From Calothrix sp. PCC 7716 (lineage in GTDB: Bacteria > Cyanobacteriota > Cyanobacteriia > Cyanobacteriales > Nostocaceae): 64,000 nucleotides of DNA. Positions within the stretch are counted from its first letter, which is position 1, and each line of letters opens with the position of its first letter. The position numbers and the translations under genes are program-made. The notes below the pieces were generated by a model. The model was not told where the DNA came from and made no database searches. It saw only the letters and a program-made list of their open reading frames with translations. Of this stretch, positions 1 through 9,372 are shown in pieces. The stretch spans positions 7,816,580 to 7,880,579 of the forward strand of contig NZ_AP025018.1 of NCBI RefSeq assembly GCF_019977735.1. Direction: 5' to 3'.

Positions 1-3000
1 TCTTTAGGAGGAGCAACAACAAACTTGGCAGCAATATCAATATTACCACCATCTCCTCTCGCATTAGTAGAAATTTCACTATTACGTCGTAATACAAGCT
101 TGTCACTAAGAGTAAATTTAATATTACCACCATCACGACTAGTAGAACGGGCAGAAATAGAAGCTTTATCAACAGTAAGATTTCCACCTGCAATAGAAAT
201 ATTACCAGCCGTTCCACTTCCCTCACTATTCACTGAAATTCGTCCATCATTAGAAATAATAAATTCACGAGGGTCAATAATAATGCTACCACCATTACCT
301 GTAGAACCAGGCGCCGTATTAGCAAATAATCCACTATTGGCGCCTTCATTTGTAACAACATCACTTAACTGCGTATTAGTAGAACCCGAACTTGTTAAAC
401 TATCTTGTGCTAAAGCTAATCGTTGGTTAAAGTTTGGGTCACTTCCAGATATAGTAATACGGTCTTTAACATTGAGGCGAATATTACCTGCGTTACCACT
501 ACTGCGAGTATTCCCTAGTATTTGGGCGCCGTTAAAAAGTTCAAATATATCAGCATTGATGGTAATTTCACCACCTTTACTTTCATTAAAAGTTGCAGAC
601 GAAATAATTGCTCCATCTGTAGCACGGAAGTTTTTGGTAGTTAGACTTACATCTCCCGCATCACCTGATGCACCTCTCTCTGTTAAGGTTGCTATTGTAC
701 TAGAAGCACCAGTAGAACCAATACCTGAAATAGTTATAGAATCAGATGCATTAATGCGAATATTTCCACCTCTACCATTACCTGCTGGAAGAAGAGTACC
801 GTCTAATGTTTGTGAACGAGCTATTCCAGCACCAATTAGAGAACCATTAGTTAATGTTAGGTTATTTGTCTCAATATCTAAGTTTCCACCTTTACCAACA
901 CCTCCAGAGAAAACGCTGCTATCAATGAAACTAGTACTCATTGAAATATCCTCAGATATTCGCAAAAAAGTATTACCTGCATCTCCTGTTCCAAATGTAC
1001 TATTGATAATGCCAGCGTTGTTCAAAGACAATTTTTTGGCACTAAATCGTAAATCTCCAGACCTTCCAAAACCTCTAGGAAAAACTGCGCTAATGACAAT
1101 AGGGTTTTGATTACTTTCAGTCGTACCAGACAAACTAATAGAATTACCAGCATTAAGAGTTATATTGCCTCCATTACCTTGCCCAGAAATACTGGCGTTG
1201 ATAAGAACGTTATTAATTAAGTTAATATCATCACGGGCATCAATCAAAATATTACCACCATCACCTATTCCAGAGCTTTGGGAACTAATATCAGCACCAT
1301 TACTGATATTAAATAACCCAGTTGTTATTTTAATATCTCCTCCCCTACCTTGCTTTCCTGGTAAAATTACGCTACTGGCACCGCTACCTAATCCATTACC
1401 AGCCCCATCAAATTTAACACTATCGCGCGCATTTATTACAATGTCACCAATTTCACCTTCACCAAAATTAGCTAAAATACCACCATTGGTAGCAGACAGA
1501 CTTCCAGTTGTTACCTGAATGTTTCCACCTTTACCCGCAGTTCCCGACATCAAGCTTACAATACCGCTGCCTGTTCCATCTCTACCACCAACACCATCAA
1601 TATTTACAGCATCTTTAACATTAACAAAAATATTACCACTGCCACCAGCCCCGAAACTGCTAGCATTAATTTGGCCACCATTTTTAAGAAATAATTCTCT
1701 ACCTGTAATCCGAATAGTTCCACCATTTCCTGTTGCTTGGGTACTAACTGTACTCCTGGCTTCGCTCGATAAAAACTGCTTCTTATCAAATCCTTCAAAA
1801 GTAATTGTATCAAGAGCATTAATAGTAATATTGCCTGCATCTCCTATTCCCGCAGTGCTAGTAGCAATATCAGCACCATTACTTACTAAAAGTGAACCTG
1901 TTGTTATCTGAATATTCCCAGCTTTTCCTTCAGCATTAAGGAGTATCCCAGTCCTAATTGCACTTGCATAACTATCTACTCTACCATCTAACTTTACCGT
2001 ATCACGAGCATTAACAATAATATTTCCACTGTCTCCTTTACCTAAAACATCAGCACTTATTTGGCTACCATTCGTTAAAAATAATGAACCTGTTTGTATA
2101 AAAGTATTGCCAGCTTTACCTCTACCTGTACTTAATACATCAGTCCTAATTTCGGCAATTTTATCCATTCTAATAGTATTACGAGCATCTATGCTAATAT
2201 CACCTGCATTTCCAATTCCATTAGTGCTGGTGCTTAAAAAAGCATCATTGGTCAAAAATAAAGAACCCGTTGTAATTTTTATTCCTCCAGCATTACCTTC
2301 TGCCCCCGGTTGTACACTATTAATAGCGCGACTAAATAAATCTCCACCATCAGAGCCATCAAAACGAATAGTATCGCGCGCATTAATAGTAATAGCTCCA
2401 GAATCTCCTTTTCCACGGGTACTTCCTTGAATTTGGGAACCGCCTGTTATTTCGAGTACATCAGCATTAATTGTAACATTACCACCATTACCAACGGCGC
2501 CTGCTCCTACCGCATTAACAATTCCATTATTAAAGCCTGGTTGAGCTTGAGCGAAAGTAACTTTTCCAGTCACATCTATATTAATATTACCACCATTACC
2601 TTTACCACCAGTAAAATTAGCAGTCGCAGCATTAACTTGTGCAGAAATTATAGAGCTATTAACTAAAGAAAGAGAACCAGATTTGATATTGATATTGCCA
2701 CCATTACCAACGGCGCCATCTCCCACATTACTAAGTATGCCGCTATCATCAAGAGCAACTAAATCATTAACTTGAATAAAAATGTTACCTGCATTCCCTG
2801 TACCAAAAGTACCAGAACTAATTACAGCTTTATCAGATAAATTTAAAGAACCAGCATTAATTGCAATATTGCCCGCTTTACCCTCTACTCCAGTCAAAGT
2901 ACTGCGGATACCGCTAGGTATTCCATCTTTAATACCAGAAATATTAACGGCGCCGCGAACATTAATATTAACATTTCCTCCATTTCTTATTCCTGGAGTT

Positions 3001-4463
3001 TGTTCACCATCTTTTGTCCGCACAAAACTTTGAACCTGTGTGCTATCAGTAATAGACAAAGAACCTGCTTCAATATTAATAGTTCCACCACTACCTACGG
3101 CGCCTGATTCTATATTACTGTCAACAATAGCATTTACCAGCGAGACAGCATCATTAACTTTTATAAATATATTCCCACCATTTCCAACTGCTCTCGATTG
3201 AACACTACTACCAATCGTCGCATCATTAACCAGTAATTTATCAGATGCAATAAATATATTTCCCGCATCCCCTATACCAAAAGTATCTGCGCTCAAAATA
3301 GCATCATTACTTACAACTAATGAACCTGTAGTAATATTTACATTCCCGCTTTTACCTATAGCTTCCCCATCCAAAACATTACTAATACGGGAATTCTCAT
3401 CAGTTAAAGTCACCGTTCCCGTCGCATTTATTTGTATATCACCCGACTTAGTTGTAGGACTACCCAACTTGTTATCAATACCTGCTCTAACTATGCCTCC
3501 TCCACTAACGTTCACATCCTTGGCACCCAAAGCAATATCTCCACCACCCGAACCACGAACATTAATTTCTGCTCCATTGGTGATGGATATATTACCCCGT
3601 TCCACACCTTCAGGAATGTTAAAACTCAAACTATTACCAGCTATATTCAATCCTACAATACCAGGCGCCGCCAAACTACCTAACTCTATTCTTCCGTTAT
3701 ACGCGCGCAGTCCACCACTTCCATCAAAAGACGCATTATTAACAAGTCCACCACCTTCTATATTGATGTCACCACCCAAAAACAACAAACTCTTACCATC
3801 GGGTACACGCAACCCAGTAATGTTCTCACCTACTAGATTTTGTCCCGCAGGTGCAACAGAACGATTGGTAATATTACCTCTAGATATTTGATTGAATAAA
3901 AAAGCCGAAGGATTAATAGTCAAAACATCAACAGGTTGACCACCACTAGCATTGTAAACTCCGCTATTGCCAAACTGAATCCCGTTTGCCGTTGTAGCTA
4001 AAAACGAACCACCAACATCTAACCTAGCATTCTGTCCGAACAAAATTCCATTCGGATTCATAAAGTACAGATTTGCTGTGGAAGGTGTGAAGTTATTTGC
4101 TTGACGTACACCTAGAGTTCCAAAGATTTGTGAAGCGTTACTTCCTGTGACTCGCGCAAAAATATTTTCGATATTAGCATTAGGAGTTAGAAAATAAGCT
4201 CCTCTATTTTCACTAACGCTAAACTCTCTAAAACTATGAAACAAATTCTGTCCACGTTCGGCGCCTCCTATTATCGCATCGTTTGTGGCGCCGTTGAAGT
4301 TGAAAATAACTCTCGAAGACTCGGTTGCTCCTAGTGTTTCGTCGGGTACGATGTTACTTTGGGCAAAACTTGAACTGATAGATGTAGTAAAAGCACTTAC
4401 GCATCCAAGTAAAAGAGATGTACTCAAACGCCAAATGATACCGCCCAAACCCACATTTTTCAC
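1..4463 (-). CDS. Filamentous haemagglutinin-type TPS exoprotein, 3' end outside window
   Basis: Predicted secreted adhesin exported by the two-partner (TpsA/TpsB) route; no TpsB partner is in the window. The minus frame is open from a GTG at 4463 to the left edge, at least 1487 codons. The GTG follows AGGAGAGA eight bases upstream. A signal peptide ends near SSSFAQ, followed by the haemagglutination-activity N-domain (GAERGQNLFHSF, NPNGILFGQNA, FLATTANG). The rest is degenerate beta-helix repeats of about 45-50 residues with the theme GNAGNI-I-A-D-I then GNGGNI-I-TGSL-L-NGA-I. The last readable residues, KFVVAPPKE, resemble the closing segment of cyanobacterial members of this family, so perhaps a few hundred residues are missing. 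Two damaged 5' copies lie at 5.7-6.0 and 9.4-9.8 kb. Family assignment is confident; ligand and role are unknown. Confidence 0.88.
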   Translation of the reverse strand, partial: MKNVGLGGIIWRLSTSLLLGCVSAFTTSISSSFAQSNIVPDETLGATESSRVIFNFNGATNDAIIGGAERGQNLFHSFREFSVSENRGAYFLTPNANIENIFARVTGSNASQIFGTLGVRQANNFTPSTANLYFMNPNGILFGQNARLDVGGSFLATTANGIQFGNSGVYNASGGQPVDVLTINPSAFLFNQISRGNITNRSVAPAGQNLVGENITGLRVPDGKSLLFLGGDINIEGGGLVNNASFDGSGGLRAYNGRIELGSLAAPGIVGLNIAGNSLSFNIPEGVERGNISITNGAEINVRGSGGGDIALGAKDVNVSGGGIVRAGIDNKLGSPTTKSGDIQINATGTVTLTDENSRISNVLDGEAIGKSGNVNITTGSLVVSNDAILSADTFGIGDAGNIFIASDKLLVNDATIGSSVQSRAVGNGGNIFIKVNDAVSLVNAIVDSNIESGAVGSGGTINIEAGSLSITDSTQVQSFVRTKDGEQTPGIRNGGNVNINVRGAVNISGIKDGIPSGIRSTLTGVEGKAGNIAINAGSLNLSDKAVISSGTFGTGNAGNIFIQVNDLVALDDSGILSNVGDGAVGNGGNINIKSGSLSLVNSSIISAQVNAATANFTGGKGNGGNINIDVTGKVTFAQAQPGFNNGIVNAVGAGAVGNGGNVTINADVLEITGGSQIQGSTRGKGDSGAITINARDTIRFDGSDGGDLFSRAINSVQPGAEGNAGGIKITTGSLFLTNDAFLSTSTNGIGNAGDISIDARNTIRMDKIAEIRTDVLSTGRGKAGNTFIQTGSLFLTNGSQISADVLGKGDSGNIIVNARDTVKLDGRVDSYASAIRTGILLNAEGKAGNIQITTGSLLVSNGADIATSTAGIGDAGNITINALDTITFEGFDKKQFLSSEARSTVSTQATGNGGTIRITGRELFLKNGGQINASSFGAGGSGNIFVNVKDAVNIDGVGGRDGTGSGIVSLMSGTAGKGGNIQVTTGSLSATNGGILANFGEGEIGDIVINARDSVKFDGAGNGLGSGASSVILPGKQGRGGDIKITTGLFNISNGADISSQSSGIGDGGNILIDARDDINLINNVLINASISGQGNGGNITLNAGNSISLSGTTESNQNPIVISAVFPRGFGRSGDLRFSAKKLSLNNAGIINSTFGTGDAGNTFLRISEDISMSTSFIDSSVFSGGVGKGGNLDIETNNLTLTNGSLIGAGIARSQTLDGTLLPAGNGRGGNIRINASDSITISGIGSTGASSTIATLTERGASGDAGDVSLTTKNFRATDGAIISSATFNESKGGEITINADIFELFNGAQILGNTRSSGNAGNIRLNVKDRITISGSDPNFNQRLALAQDSLTSSGSTNTQLSDVVTNEGANSGLFANTAPGSTGNGGSIIIDPREFIISNDGRISVNSEGSGTAGNISIAGGNLTVDKASISARSTSRDGGNIKFTLSDKLVLRRNSEISTNARGDGGNIDIAAKFVVAPPK

Positions 4464-4620
4464 TTCAAGTCTCTCCTGGTGTTGAAAGGTTCAATGTTTC
4501 GGAACAATCGATATACTAACGGGTGCCTGTCTATATTTATCCAAACGAAGCGAACCGACACTAATAATCAATATGTCTTTAAAAATACCATGAGAATGTT
4601 TTCGGCGCCTAAATTGTCAT
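4464..4620. repeat. Upstream region shared by three haemagglutinin 5' copies
   Basis: The non-coding stretch upstream of the large exoprotein contains TTCGGAACAAT, CTGTCTATATTTATCCAAAC, ATCAATATGTCTTTAAAA and ATACCATGAGAA. The same order recurs upstream of the broken copies at about 6038-6172 and 9840-9985. The duplications therefore carried the promoter and 5' leader as well as the coding start. No promoter boxes can be assigned with confidence. Confidence 0.7.
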
Positions 4621-4626
4621 TTATTG

Positions 4627-4944
4627 TCAAGTACCACTAATAAATATTTCGGGTGAGTTAAATAACTCATAAACATTAGCATTTAGTGCCTCTGTTAGAT
4701 ACCTTAAAAGTCTAAAGGATACAGTAGCGGGTGCCTTCTCGTTTCCTTCAGGATGTTCTAAAAGCTGTATGTATTGTTGAGACACTTTATAGCCGTACTT
4801 GTCAATAAGTTTCTGAGCCAGCGCACGTCTAGAAACTTTACCCCGCATCAACTTTAGTTTTTTACCGAACTCCGGCTTCCAGTCTACGGATGCAACAATA
4901 TCAAGTTCCAGCATAATAAGTTTTTTACTAGTCATACTTGACAT
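4627..4944 (-). CDS. XRE-family helix-turn-helix regulator
   Basis: A 105-residue protein with one Cro/C1-type helix-turn-helix in the middle (residues about 35-85: SRRALAQKLIDKYGYKVSQQYIQLLEH), giving a helix-turn-recognition-helix pattern. The C-terminus (FRLLRYLTEALNANVYELF) matches the usual end of this fold. It is transcribed divergently from the DUF5674 gene over about 65 bp, the classic layout for a self-regulating repressor. Start is ATG 4944 or ATG 4935; neither has a clear Shine-Dalgarno sequence. It probably represses its own promoter and the neighbouring pair; this is inference from layout. Confidence 0.75.
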   Translation of the reverse strand: MSSMTSKKLIMLELDIVASVDWKPEFGKKLKLMRGKVSRRALAQKLIDKYGYKVSQQYIQLLEHPEGNEKAPATVSFRLLRYLTEALNANVYELFNSPEIFISGT

Positions 4945-4960
4945 ATAATCACATATAATT
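4941..4960. promoter_or_regulatory. Candidate operator: tandem 10-bp direct repeat
   Basis: ACATATAATC is followed directly by ACATATAATT, overlapping the XRE start codon and lying in the short divergent promoter region. It is a plausible XRE binding site. The region is very AT-rich, so chance is possible. Confidence 0.35.
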
Positions 4961-5009
4961 TTATAGTTACACTAGTAAATATTAAAATATATTTAGAGGG
5001 GTGTAAAAC

Positions 5010-5342
5010 TTGGTTTTGATAATACGCAGGCGCGCGACTGCCGAGGAGGTGGACGAAATGCTCTTGGAATTCGGAATGTTTATCAAGCTAGCAGTCGATA
5101 TTGAGCGTCGTATATTGGCAGGTGGAGGAGAGATGCATTATTACTGTGAGCAGGAATTACTTGCGGATGGTAGTAAGCAAAAAGATATTTGGGGAGCAGG
5201 TTTTGAGCCTGAGACACAGAAAATTACTTACGACTCCTTGATTAATATTCGCGCTCCTCAAAATCGTTCAATGGAAATATCAGACCCTATCATAAGAGAA
5301 AGAGTTGCAAAAATTATTATAGAACTACTAGGTGGAATATGA
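5010..5342 (+). CDS. DUF5674 family protein
   Basis: A 110-residue protein matching the DUF5674 pattern from memory of the family: a start like IIRRRAT, then FIKLAVDIERRILAGGGEMHYYCEQ, DIWGAGFEP, SLINIRAPQNRSMEI and a C-terminal RERVAKIIIELL. No biochemical function is established that I know of. The start is TTG 5010, preceded by AGAGGGG at good spacing, and no other start keeps the whole domain. Its stop overlaps the next gene in an ATGA junction, so the two are translationally coupled. With the divergent XRE gene the pair has a toxin-antitoxin-like layout. Confidence 0.75.
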   Translation: MVLIIRRRATAEEVDEMLLEFGMFIKLAVDIERRILAGGGEMHYYCEQELLADGSKQKDIWGAGFEPETQKITYDSLINIRAPQNRSMEISDPIIRERVAKIIIELLGGI

Positions 5343-5674
5343 CAGATTTAATACAGCAAGAAAAGATTTTTGTACAAGATGACGTTGCTACTCGTTTAAG
5401 CAAGATAGCAAACAACCTCAGCGCCATTAAACGAGAAGTGACTTTTAATCCCTCAGCAGCAGCTTCGTTGATTAGAGAAAGTTTGTTCTTTATAGAGTGG
5501 ACGGCACCGACTTTAATAGAAGTTGACGTGGAACAAGCACAAGAGCTAGTTGATGTAGGAAGAACCTTAGCACGCTGGCAATACCGTTGGGACAAAATCT
5601 GTCAGGATTCAGAAGCATTATCAGATGTTGCTATTGAAGCAGGAAATTTATCTGAACATCATATCTTTAGTTAA
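5339..5674 (+). CDS. Conserved-looking hypothetical, partner of DUF5674
   Basis: A 111-residue soluble, acidic, mainly helical protein that I do not recognise. Its ATG overlaps the stop of the DUF5674 gene by four bases (ATGA), a strong sign of coupled translation. No transmembrane segment or catalytic motif is visible. The gene ends only about 22 bp before homology to the broken haemagglutinin copy begins, so the cassette lies exactly at that truncation point. Role unknown; possibly the second member of a two-gene regulatory or TA-like unit. Confidence 0.6.
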   Translation: MTDLIQQEKIFVQDDVATRLSKIANNLSAIKREVTFNPSAAASLIRESLFFIEWTAPTLIEVDVEQAQELVDVGRTLARWQYRWDKICQDSEALSDVAIEAGNLSEHHIFS

Positions 5675-5696
5675 AATTAAAGTCTGCTCAGTTAAA

Positions 5697-6037
5697 AAGA
5701 TTTGTGAAGCGTTACTTCCTGTGACTCGCGCAAAAATATTTTGTATATTGGCATTGGGTGTCAAAAAATAAGCTCCTCTATTTTCGCTGACACCAAACTC
5801 TCTAAAACTATGAAACAAATTCTGCCCACGTTCGGCACCTCCTATTATTGCATCGTTTGTGGCGCCGTTAAAGTTGAAAATGACTCTCGAAGACTCAGTT
5901 GCTCCTAGAGTTTCGTCGGGTACGATGTTACTTTGGGCAAAACTAGAACTGATAGATGTAGTAAAAGCACTTACGCATCCAAGTAAAAGAGATGTACTCA
6001 AACGCCAAATTCTACTGCCCAAACCAACATTTTTCAC
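5697..6037 (-). pseudogene. Truncated haemagglutinin 5' copy 2
   Basis: Near-identical to the first ~115 codons of the large exoprotein: GTG start at 6037 behind AAGGAAA, signal peptide ending SSSFAQ, then GAERGQNLFHSFREF and ENIFARVTG-like residues. Homology stops after SQIF at about 5697 and is followed by 15 unrelated codons and a stop at 5648. It carries the same upstream region as the intact gene. A short secreted peptide could still be made; more likely it is a relic or recombination donor. Confidence 0.85.
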
Positions 6038-6276
6038 TTCGAGTTTCCTTGGTATCGAAAAGTTCAATGTTTCGGAACAATTGATTTACTGATGGCGCCT
6101 GTCTATATTTATCCAAACAAGGCGAACCGAGAGTAAAAATCAATATGTCTTTAAAATACCATGAGAAGCCTCTTCAAAATCATTCAATGGAAATATCCGT
6201 GTAGATTGTAGATTAACCCGTCAAAAGCATTATGCGCTACACTGGGCATTGTCACAGTAAGCGTGCGGAAGTTATC

Positions 6277-7827
6277 ATGGCTCGTTGGTTTAACATCTCA
6301 GGTCCTTGTAAACCTGAAAAGCACTACATGCTACCGCCTACCATCCGGTTGCCTAATTTATCGCGGTTAATTCAGCAAGAAAGTTATTTTGTTATCCACG
6401 CACCACGTCAAACGGGTAAAACTACAGCTATGTTAGCGTTAGCTGAACAGATAACCAGCATGGGACAATATTGTGCAGCTACCCTATCGGTAGAAGTAGG
6501 AAACGCTTTTAAAGATGATATCGGAGGCGCCGAGTCTGCAATTTTGGCGACATGGCGTCGTAAAATAACAAACAGGTTACCAAAAGAGCTACAACCCCCA
6601 GATTGGGTTTCGGGACCACCTGGACAGAGAATTCAAGCTAATCTTAGCCTTTGGGCACAAAATTGTCCGCGACCTTTAGTATTATTTATAGATGAAATAG
6701 ATTCTTTAGAGAACCAAGTATTAATTTCTGTTTTACGACAATTGCGTGATGGTTATTCTGAACGTCCAAAAAACTTTCCTTCATCTGTAGGGTTAGTTGG
6801 TATGCGGGATGTGCGAGATTATAAAGTTGCCTCTGGTGGTAAAGAGAGGTTAAACACAGCAAGTCCGTTTAATATTAAAGACCGCTCACTAACAATGAGA
6901 TATTTTAATGTCGCCGAAGTTATAGAATTATATAAAGAGCATACTTTAGATACACAACAAGCTTTTACTTCCCAAGCAGCACAAATGGCTTATGATTTAA
7001 CTCAAGGGCAACCTTGGTTAATCAATGCCTTAGCAAAAGAAATTGTTGAAGAATTAGTAACTGATACACAAGTAACTATTACAGTAGAACATATTAATCA
7101 AGCTAAAGAAATTTTAATTGCGCGTAAAGATACTCACCTTGATTCTTTAGCAGATAGACTTACCGAAACAAGAATTAAAGCTATAATGGAACCAATGTTA
7201 GCGGGAGATATATTAGGTAATACACCAGACGATGACCGACAATATTTAGTTGATTTAGGGTTATTACGTCGAGAACCAAATGGTGGACTAGTAATTGCTA
7301 ACCCCATTTACCGCGAAGTTATTCCTCGTGTTTTAATTCAAGGTGCCTCTGACAGTTTACCTAGTATTACTCCTACCTGGTTAAATCAAGATGGTGAATT
7401 AGACGTTGATGCTTTACAAAAGGCATTTATAGATTTTTGGCACCAGCATGGAGAGCCATTACTTAGTACTACATCATACCAAGAAATCGCACCTCATATA
7501 GTATTAATGGCATTTCTACATCGCGTCGTAAATGGGGGAGGAACTTTAGAGCGGGAGTATGCGATTGGAAAAGGTCGTATGGATTTATGCTTAAAATATA
7601 AAAAAGTGACATTGGGAATTGAAATAAAAACTTGGTCGGATAAAATAAAAGACCCAGAAGAAAAAGGGTTAGACCAATTAGAAACTTATTTAGCACGAAT
7701 AAAAGCAGATTATGGATGGTTATGTATTTTCGATAGACGTAAAAACGCACCTGCTTTTCTAGACCGTTTATCAACTAGAAATACGACAACCAAAAAGGGA
7801 CGTAATGTAGTTGTTATACGTGCGTAA
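6277..7827 (+). CDS. AAA-like ATPase with C-terminal PD-(D/E)XK nuclease-like domain
   Basis: A 516-residue protein. The N-terminal AAA-like NTPase has Walker A APRQTGKTT (residues 42-50) and Walker B LFIDEID with D139/E140. A helical/winged region follows. The C-terminal ~100 residues show a PD-(D/E)XK signature: GRMDL (D436), then GIEIK (E449, K451) and a QLETYLARI helix. Such STAND-like ATPase/nuclease fusions are common in cyanobacteria and are suspected to act in defence or DNA processing, but function is unproven. ATG 6277 (MARWFN) is preferred, with GGAAG just upstream; an in-frame ATG at 6232 would add 15 residues unlike the family start. It lies between two broken haemagglutinin copies. 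Confidence 0.75.
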   Translation: MARWFNISGPCKPEKHYMLPPTIRLPNLSRLIQQESYFVIHAPRQTGKTTAMLALAEQITSMGQYCAATLSVEVGNAFKDDIGGAESAILATWRRKITNRLPKELQPPDWVSGPPGQRIQANLSLWAQNCPRPLVLFIDEIDSLENQVLISVLRQLRDGYSERPKNFPSSVGLVGMRDVRDYKVASGGKERLNTASPFNIKDRSLTMRYFNVAEVIELYKEHTLDTQQAFTSQAAQMAYDLTQGQPWLINALAKEIVEELVTDTQVTITVEHINQAKEILIARKDTHLDSLADRLTETRIKAIMEPMLAGDILGNTPDDDRQYLVDLGLLRREPNGGLVIANPIYREVIPRVLIQGASDSLPSITPTWLNQDGELDVDALQKAFIDFWHQHGEPLLSTTSYQEIAPHIVLMAFLHRVVNGGGTLEREYAIGKGRMDLCLKYKKVTLGIEIKTWSDKIKDPEEKGLDQLETYLARIKADYGWLCIFDRRKNAPAFLDRLSTRNTTTKKGRNVVVIRA

Positions 7828-8164
7828 TTAATCCCCTATTCGCTCTTCTGTATCCTCGTAAGCAAGGAGTTAGGGGTTAGGTTTCAGAACACTCATTACC
7901 CATGAAAATTTTGCCATAACGCACTCCTCTCATCCACAACCATCAAGCAATAATTTTATACTACTTCTTATGGAGCAGAGAGAACTTGCTGGGAGATTAT
8001 TCTTCCGGCAAAGTTCGGGACATCCCTGCCTGCCTCCCAAAGATAAAAAACTCAAATTATAAATCTTGAACACTAATTTTAGTTATAATAATTAGACAAT
8101 ATTTTCCTCTATCAAACTAAAATTCATAAAATCAAATCATTGTCAAGCACATTCATAAAATTAA
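7828..8164. other. 337-bp gap with one repeat copy
   Basis: No gene is seen. A block at about 7846-7917 (TCTGTATCCTCGTAAGCAAG, TTCAGAACACTCATTACCCA) recurs almost unchanged at 9308-9372. The rest is AT-rich and probably holds the promoter of the downstream gene. Confidence 0.6.
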
Positions 8165-9163
8165 ATGGCTCAGTACAAACACGACCGATTCTTCAAATTC
8201 TATATTCAATCCTTATATAAAACTAAAGGAGATACCCTACAGAATATCCAAGTCCACAACGACGAAGACTTGGAAATTGATTTAATGTTTATAGTCAAAG
8301 AAAATAAAGAATGGCAACAAGAAAATTTAGGATTATTCGACAAATTAATGCGAGAGCATCCAACAATAATCATCGAACATTATAGCTCATACTTAGAAGA
8401 AAGCGATATTAGCAAATCGATTACTCGAAAAAATCTATATTGGGAACAAAAGCAAAAAGAACTAAGAGAAAGTGCCAAAAGCCAACAGCAGCTAACAGCT
8501 TCTAAACGACTTTCTAAACAAGCAAAGCAACAAATACAAAATCAAAATCCATTTACCTGGATACTAACAGTTAATTGTAGTGAAAAACTCTTGAACTTAT
8601 GTAACGCTCAACCAGCTAGTAAATTAGGCGCCGGTGTATATCGACTTCCCCAAATATTACGGATGGGAATAGTAATTATTGACCAATTGGGTAATAGTCC
8701 TGACACCATCTGGTTAAAAATGTTAGGAGAATCTGAAAGTGCGAAAATCGCTTTTGAATCAATCAAACAGCTATCACCAGACCGTAGAGAGAAAAATGAT
8801 ATAATTAGCGCATGTGTTAAATACTGCGTTTACCTACAAAACATACCTACCGATAGCTTAACTCCGGAGGACGAAGATTTTATGAAAACAATGGCAGAAG
8901 TCGATGCTTGGTATGAAGCTGAAATGGACAAGGCTAGGTTAGAAGGCGAGCTAAAAGGCGAACTAAAAGGCGAACTAAAAGGCAAGATTGAGTTGGCAAG
9001 TAATATAATTCGAGTCAAGTTTGGGGATGAAATCACATTACAGATAGTTAGTCAACTCCAAAAGTTAAACGTCAAGCAACTTGATGACTTTACGCTAGCA
9101 ATGCTTAACTGGCAACAGCCAAGTGAGATGTACGAATGGCTCACTCGCAACGAAAAAGTTTAA
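8165..9163 (+). CDS. Rpn/'flagellar assembly protein H'-like nuclease-family protein
   Basis: A 332-residue protein resembling the cyanobacterial family often mislabelled flagellar assembly protein H and related to Rpn (PD-(D/E)XK transposase-like) proteins. The N-terminus (YKHDRFFKFYIQSLY, then DLEIDLMFIV) is the likely nuclease fold. The C-terminus has the family's GEL-KG spacer followed by a helical RVKFG...LQ-L end module. The spacer is a perfect 12-bp tandem repeat (ELKG three times, about 8944-8985), prone to length change. Start ATG 8165; no strong RBS. Exact activity is not established for this subgroup. Confidence 0.6.
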   Translation: MAQYKHDRFFKFYIQSLYKTKGDTLQNIQVHNDEDLEIDLMFIVKENKEWQQENLGLFDKLMREHPTIIIEHYSSYLEESDISKSITRKNLYWEQKQKELRESAKSQQQLTASKRLSKQAKQQIQNQNPFTWILTVNCSEKLLNLCNAQPASKLGAGVYRLPQILRMGIVIIDQLGNSPDTIWLKMLGESESAKIAFESIKQLSPDRREKNDIISACVKYCVYLQNIPTDSLTPEDEDFMKTMAEVDAWYEAEMDKARLEGELKGELKGELKGKIELASNIIRVKFGDEITLQIVSQLQKLNVKQLDDFTLAMLNWQQPSEMYEWLTRNEKV

Positions 9164-9307
9164 ACGCTTACGTTGTTGTCCAAGACGGCACGCAAGTCGC
9201 AACTGGAGCTAATTTTGCTGAAACATTTCGCCAAATCCTTACATATCGGTCGTTTCTACACGCCTGTTTCCATAAAATAATGGGCGTCACCCCCGAATCG
9301 CGCCTCT

Positions 9308-9372
9308 GTATCCTCGTAAGCAAGGGGTTAGGGGTTAGGTTTCAGAACACTCATTACCCATGAAAATTTTTC
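9308..9372. repeat. Second copy of the 7.85-kb dispersed repeat
   Basis: Shares TCTGTATCCTCGTAAGCAAG, GGGTTAGGTTTCAGAACACT and CATTACCCATGAAAATTTT with 7846-7917, in the same orientation. It directly abuts the broken haemagglutinin copy 3, suggesting it marks a rearrangement breakpoint. Confidence 0.7.

Noticed and set aside
1-4485. Many plus-strand open frames of 60-360 codons rich in Pro, Leu and Ile
   Set aside because: They are the antisense of the repetitive haemagglutinin gene, whose minus frame is open throughout and matches a known family.
9136-9363. 75-codon plus frame after the Rpn-like gene
   Set aside because: It overlaps the end of that gene, runs through a dispersed repeat and shows no recognisable motif.
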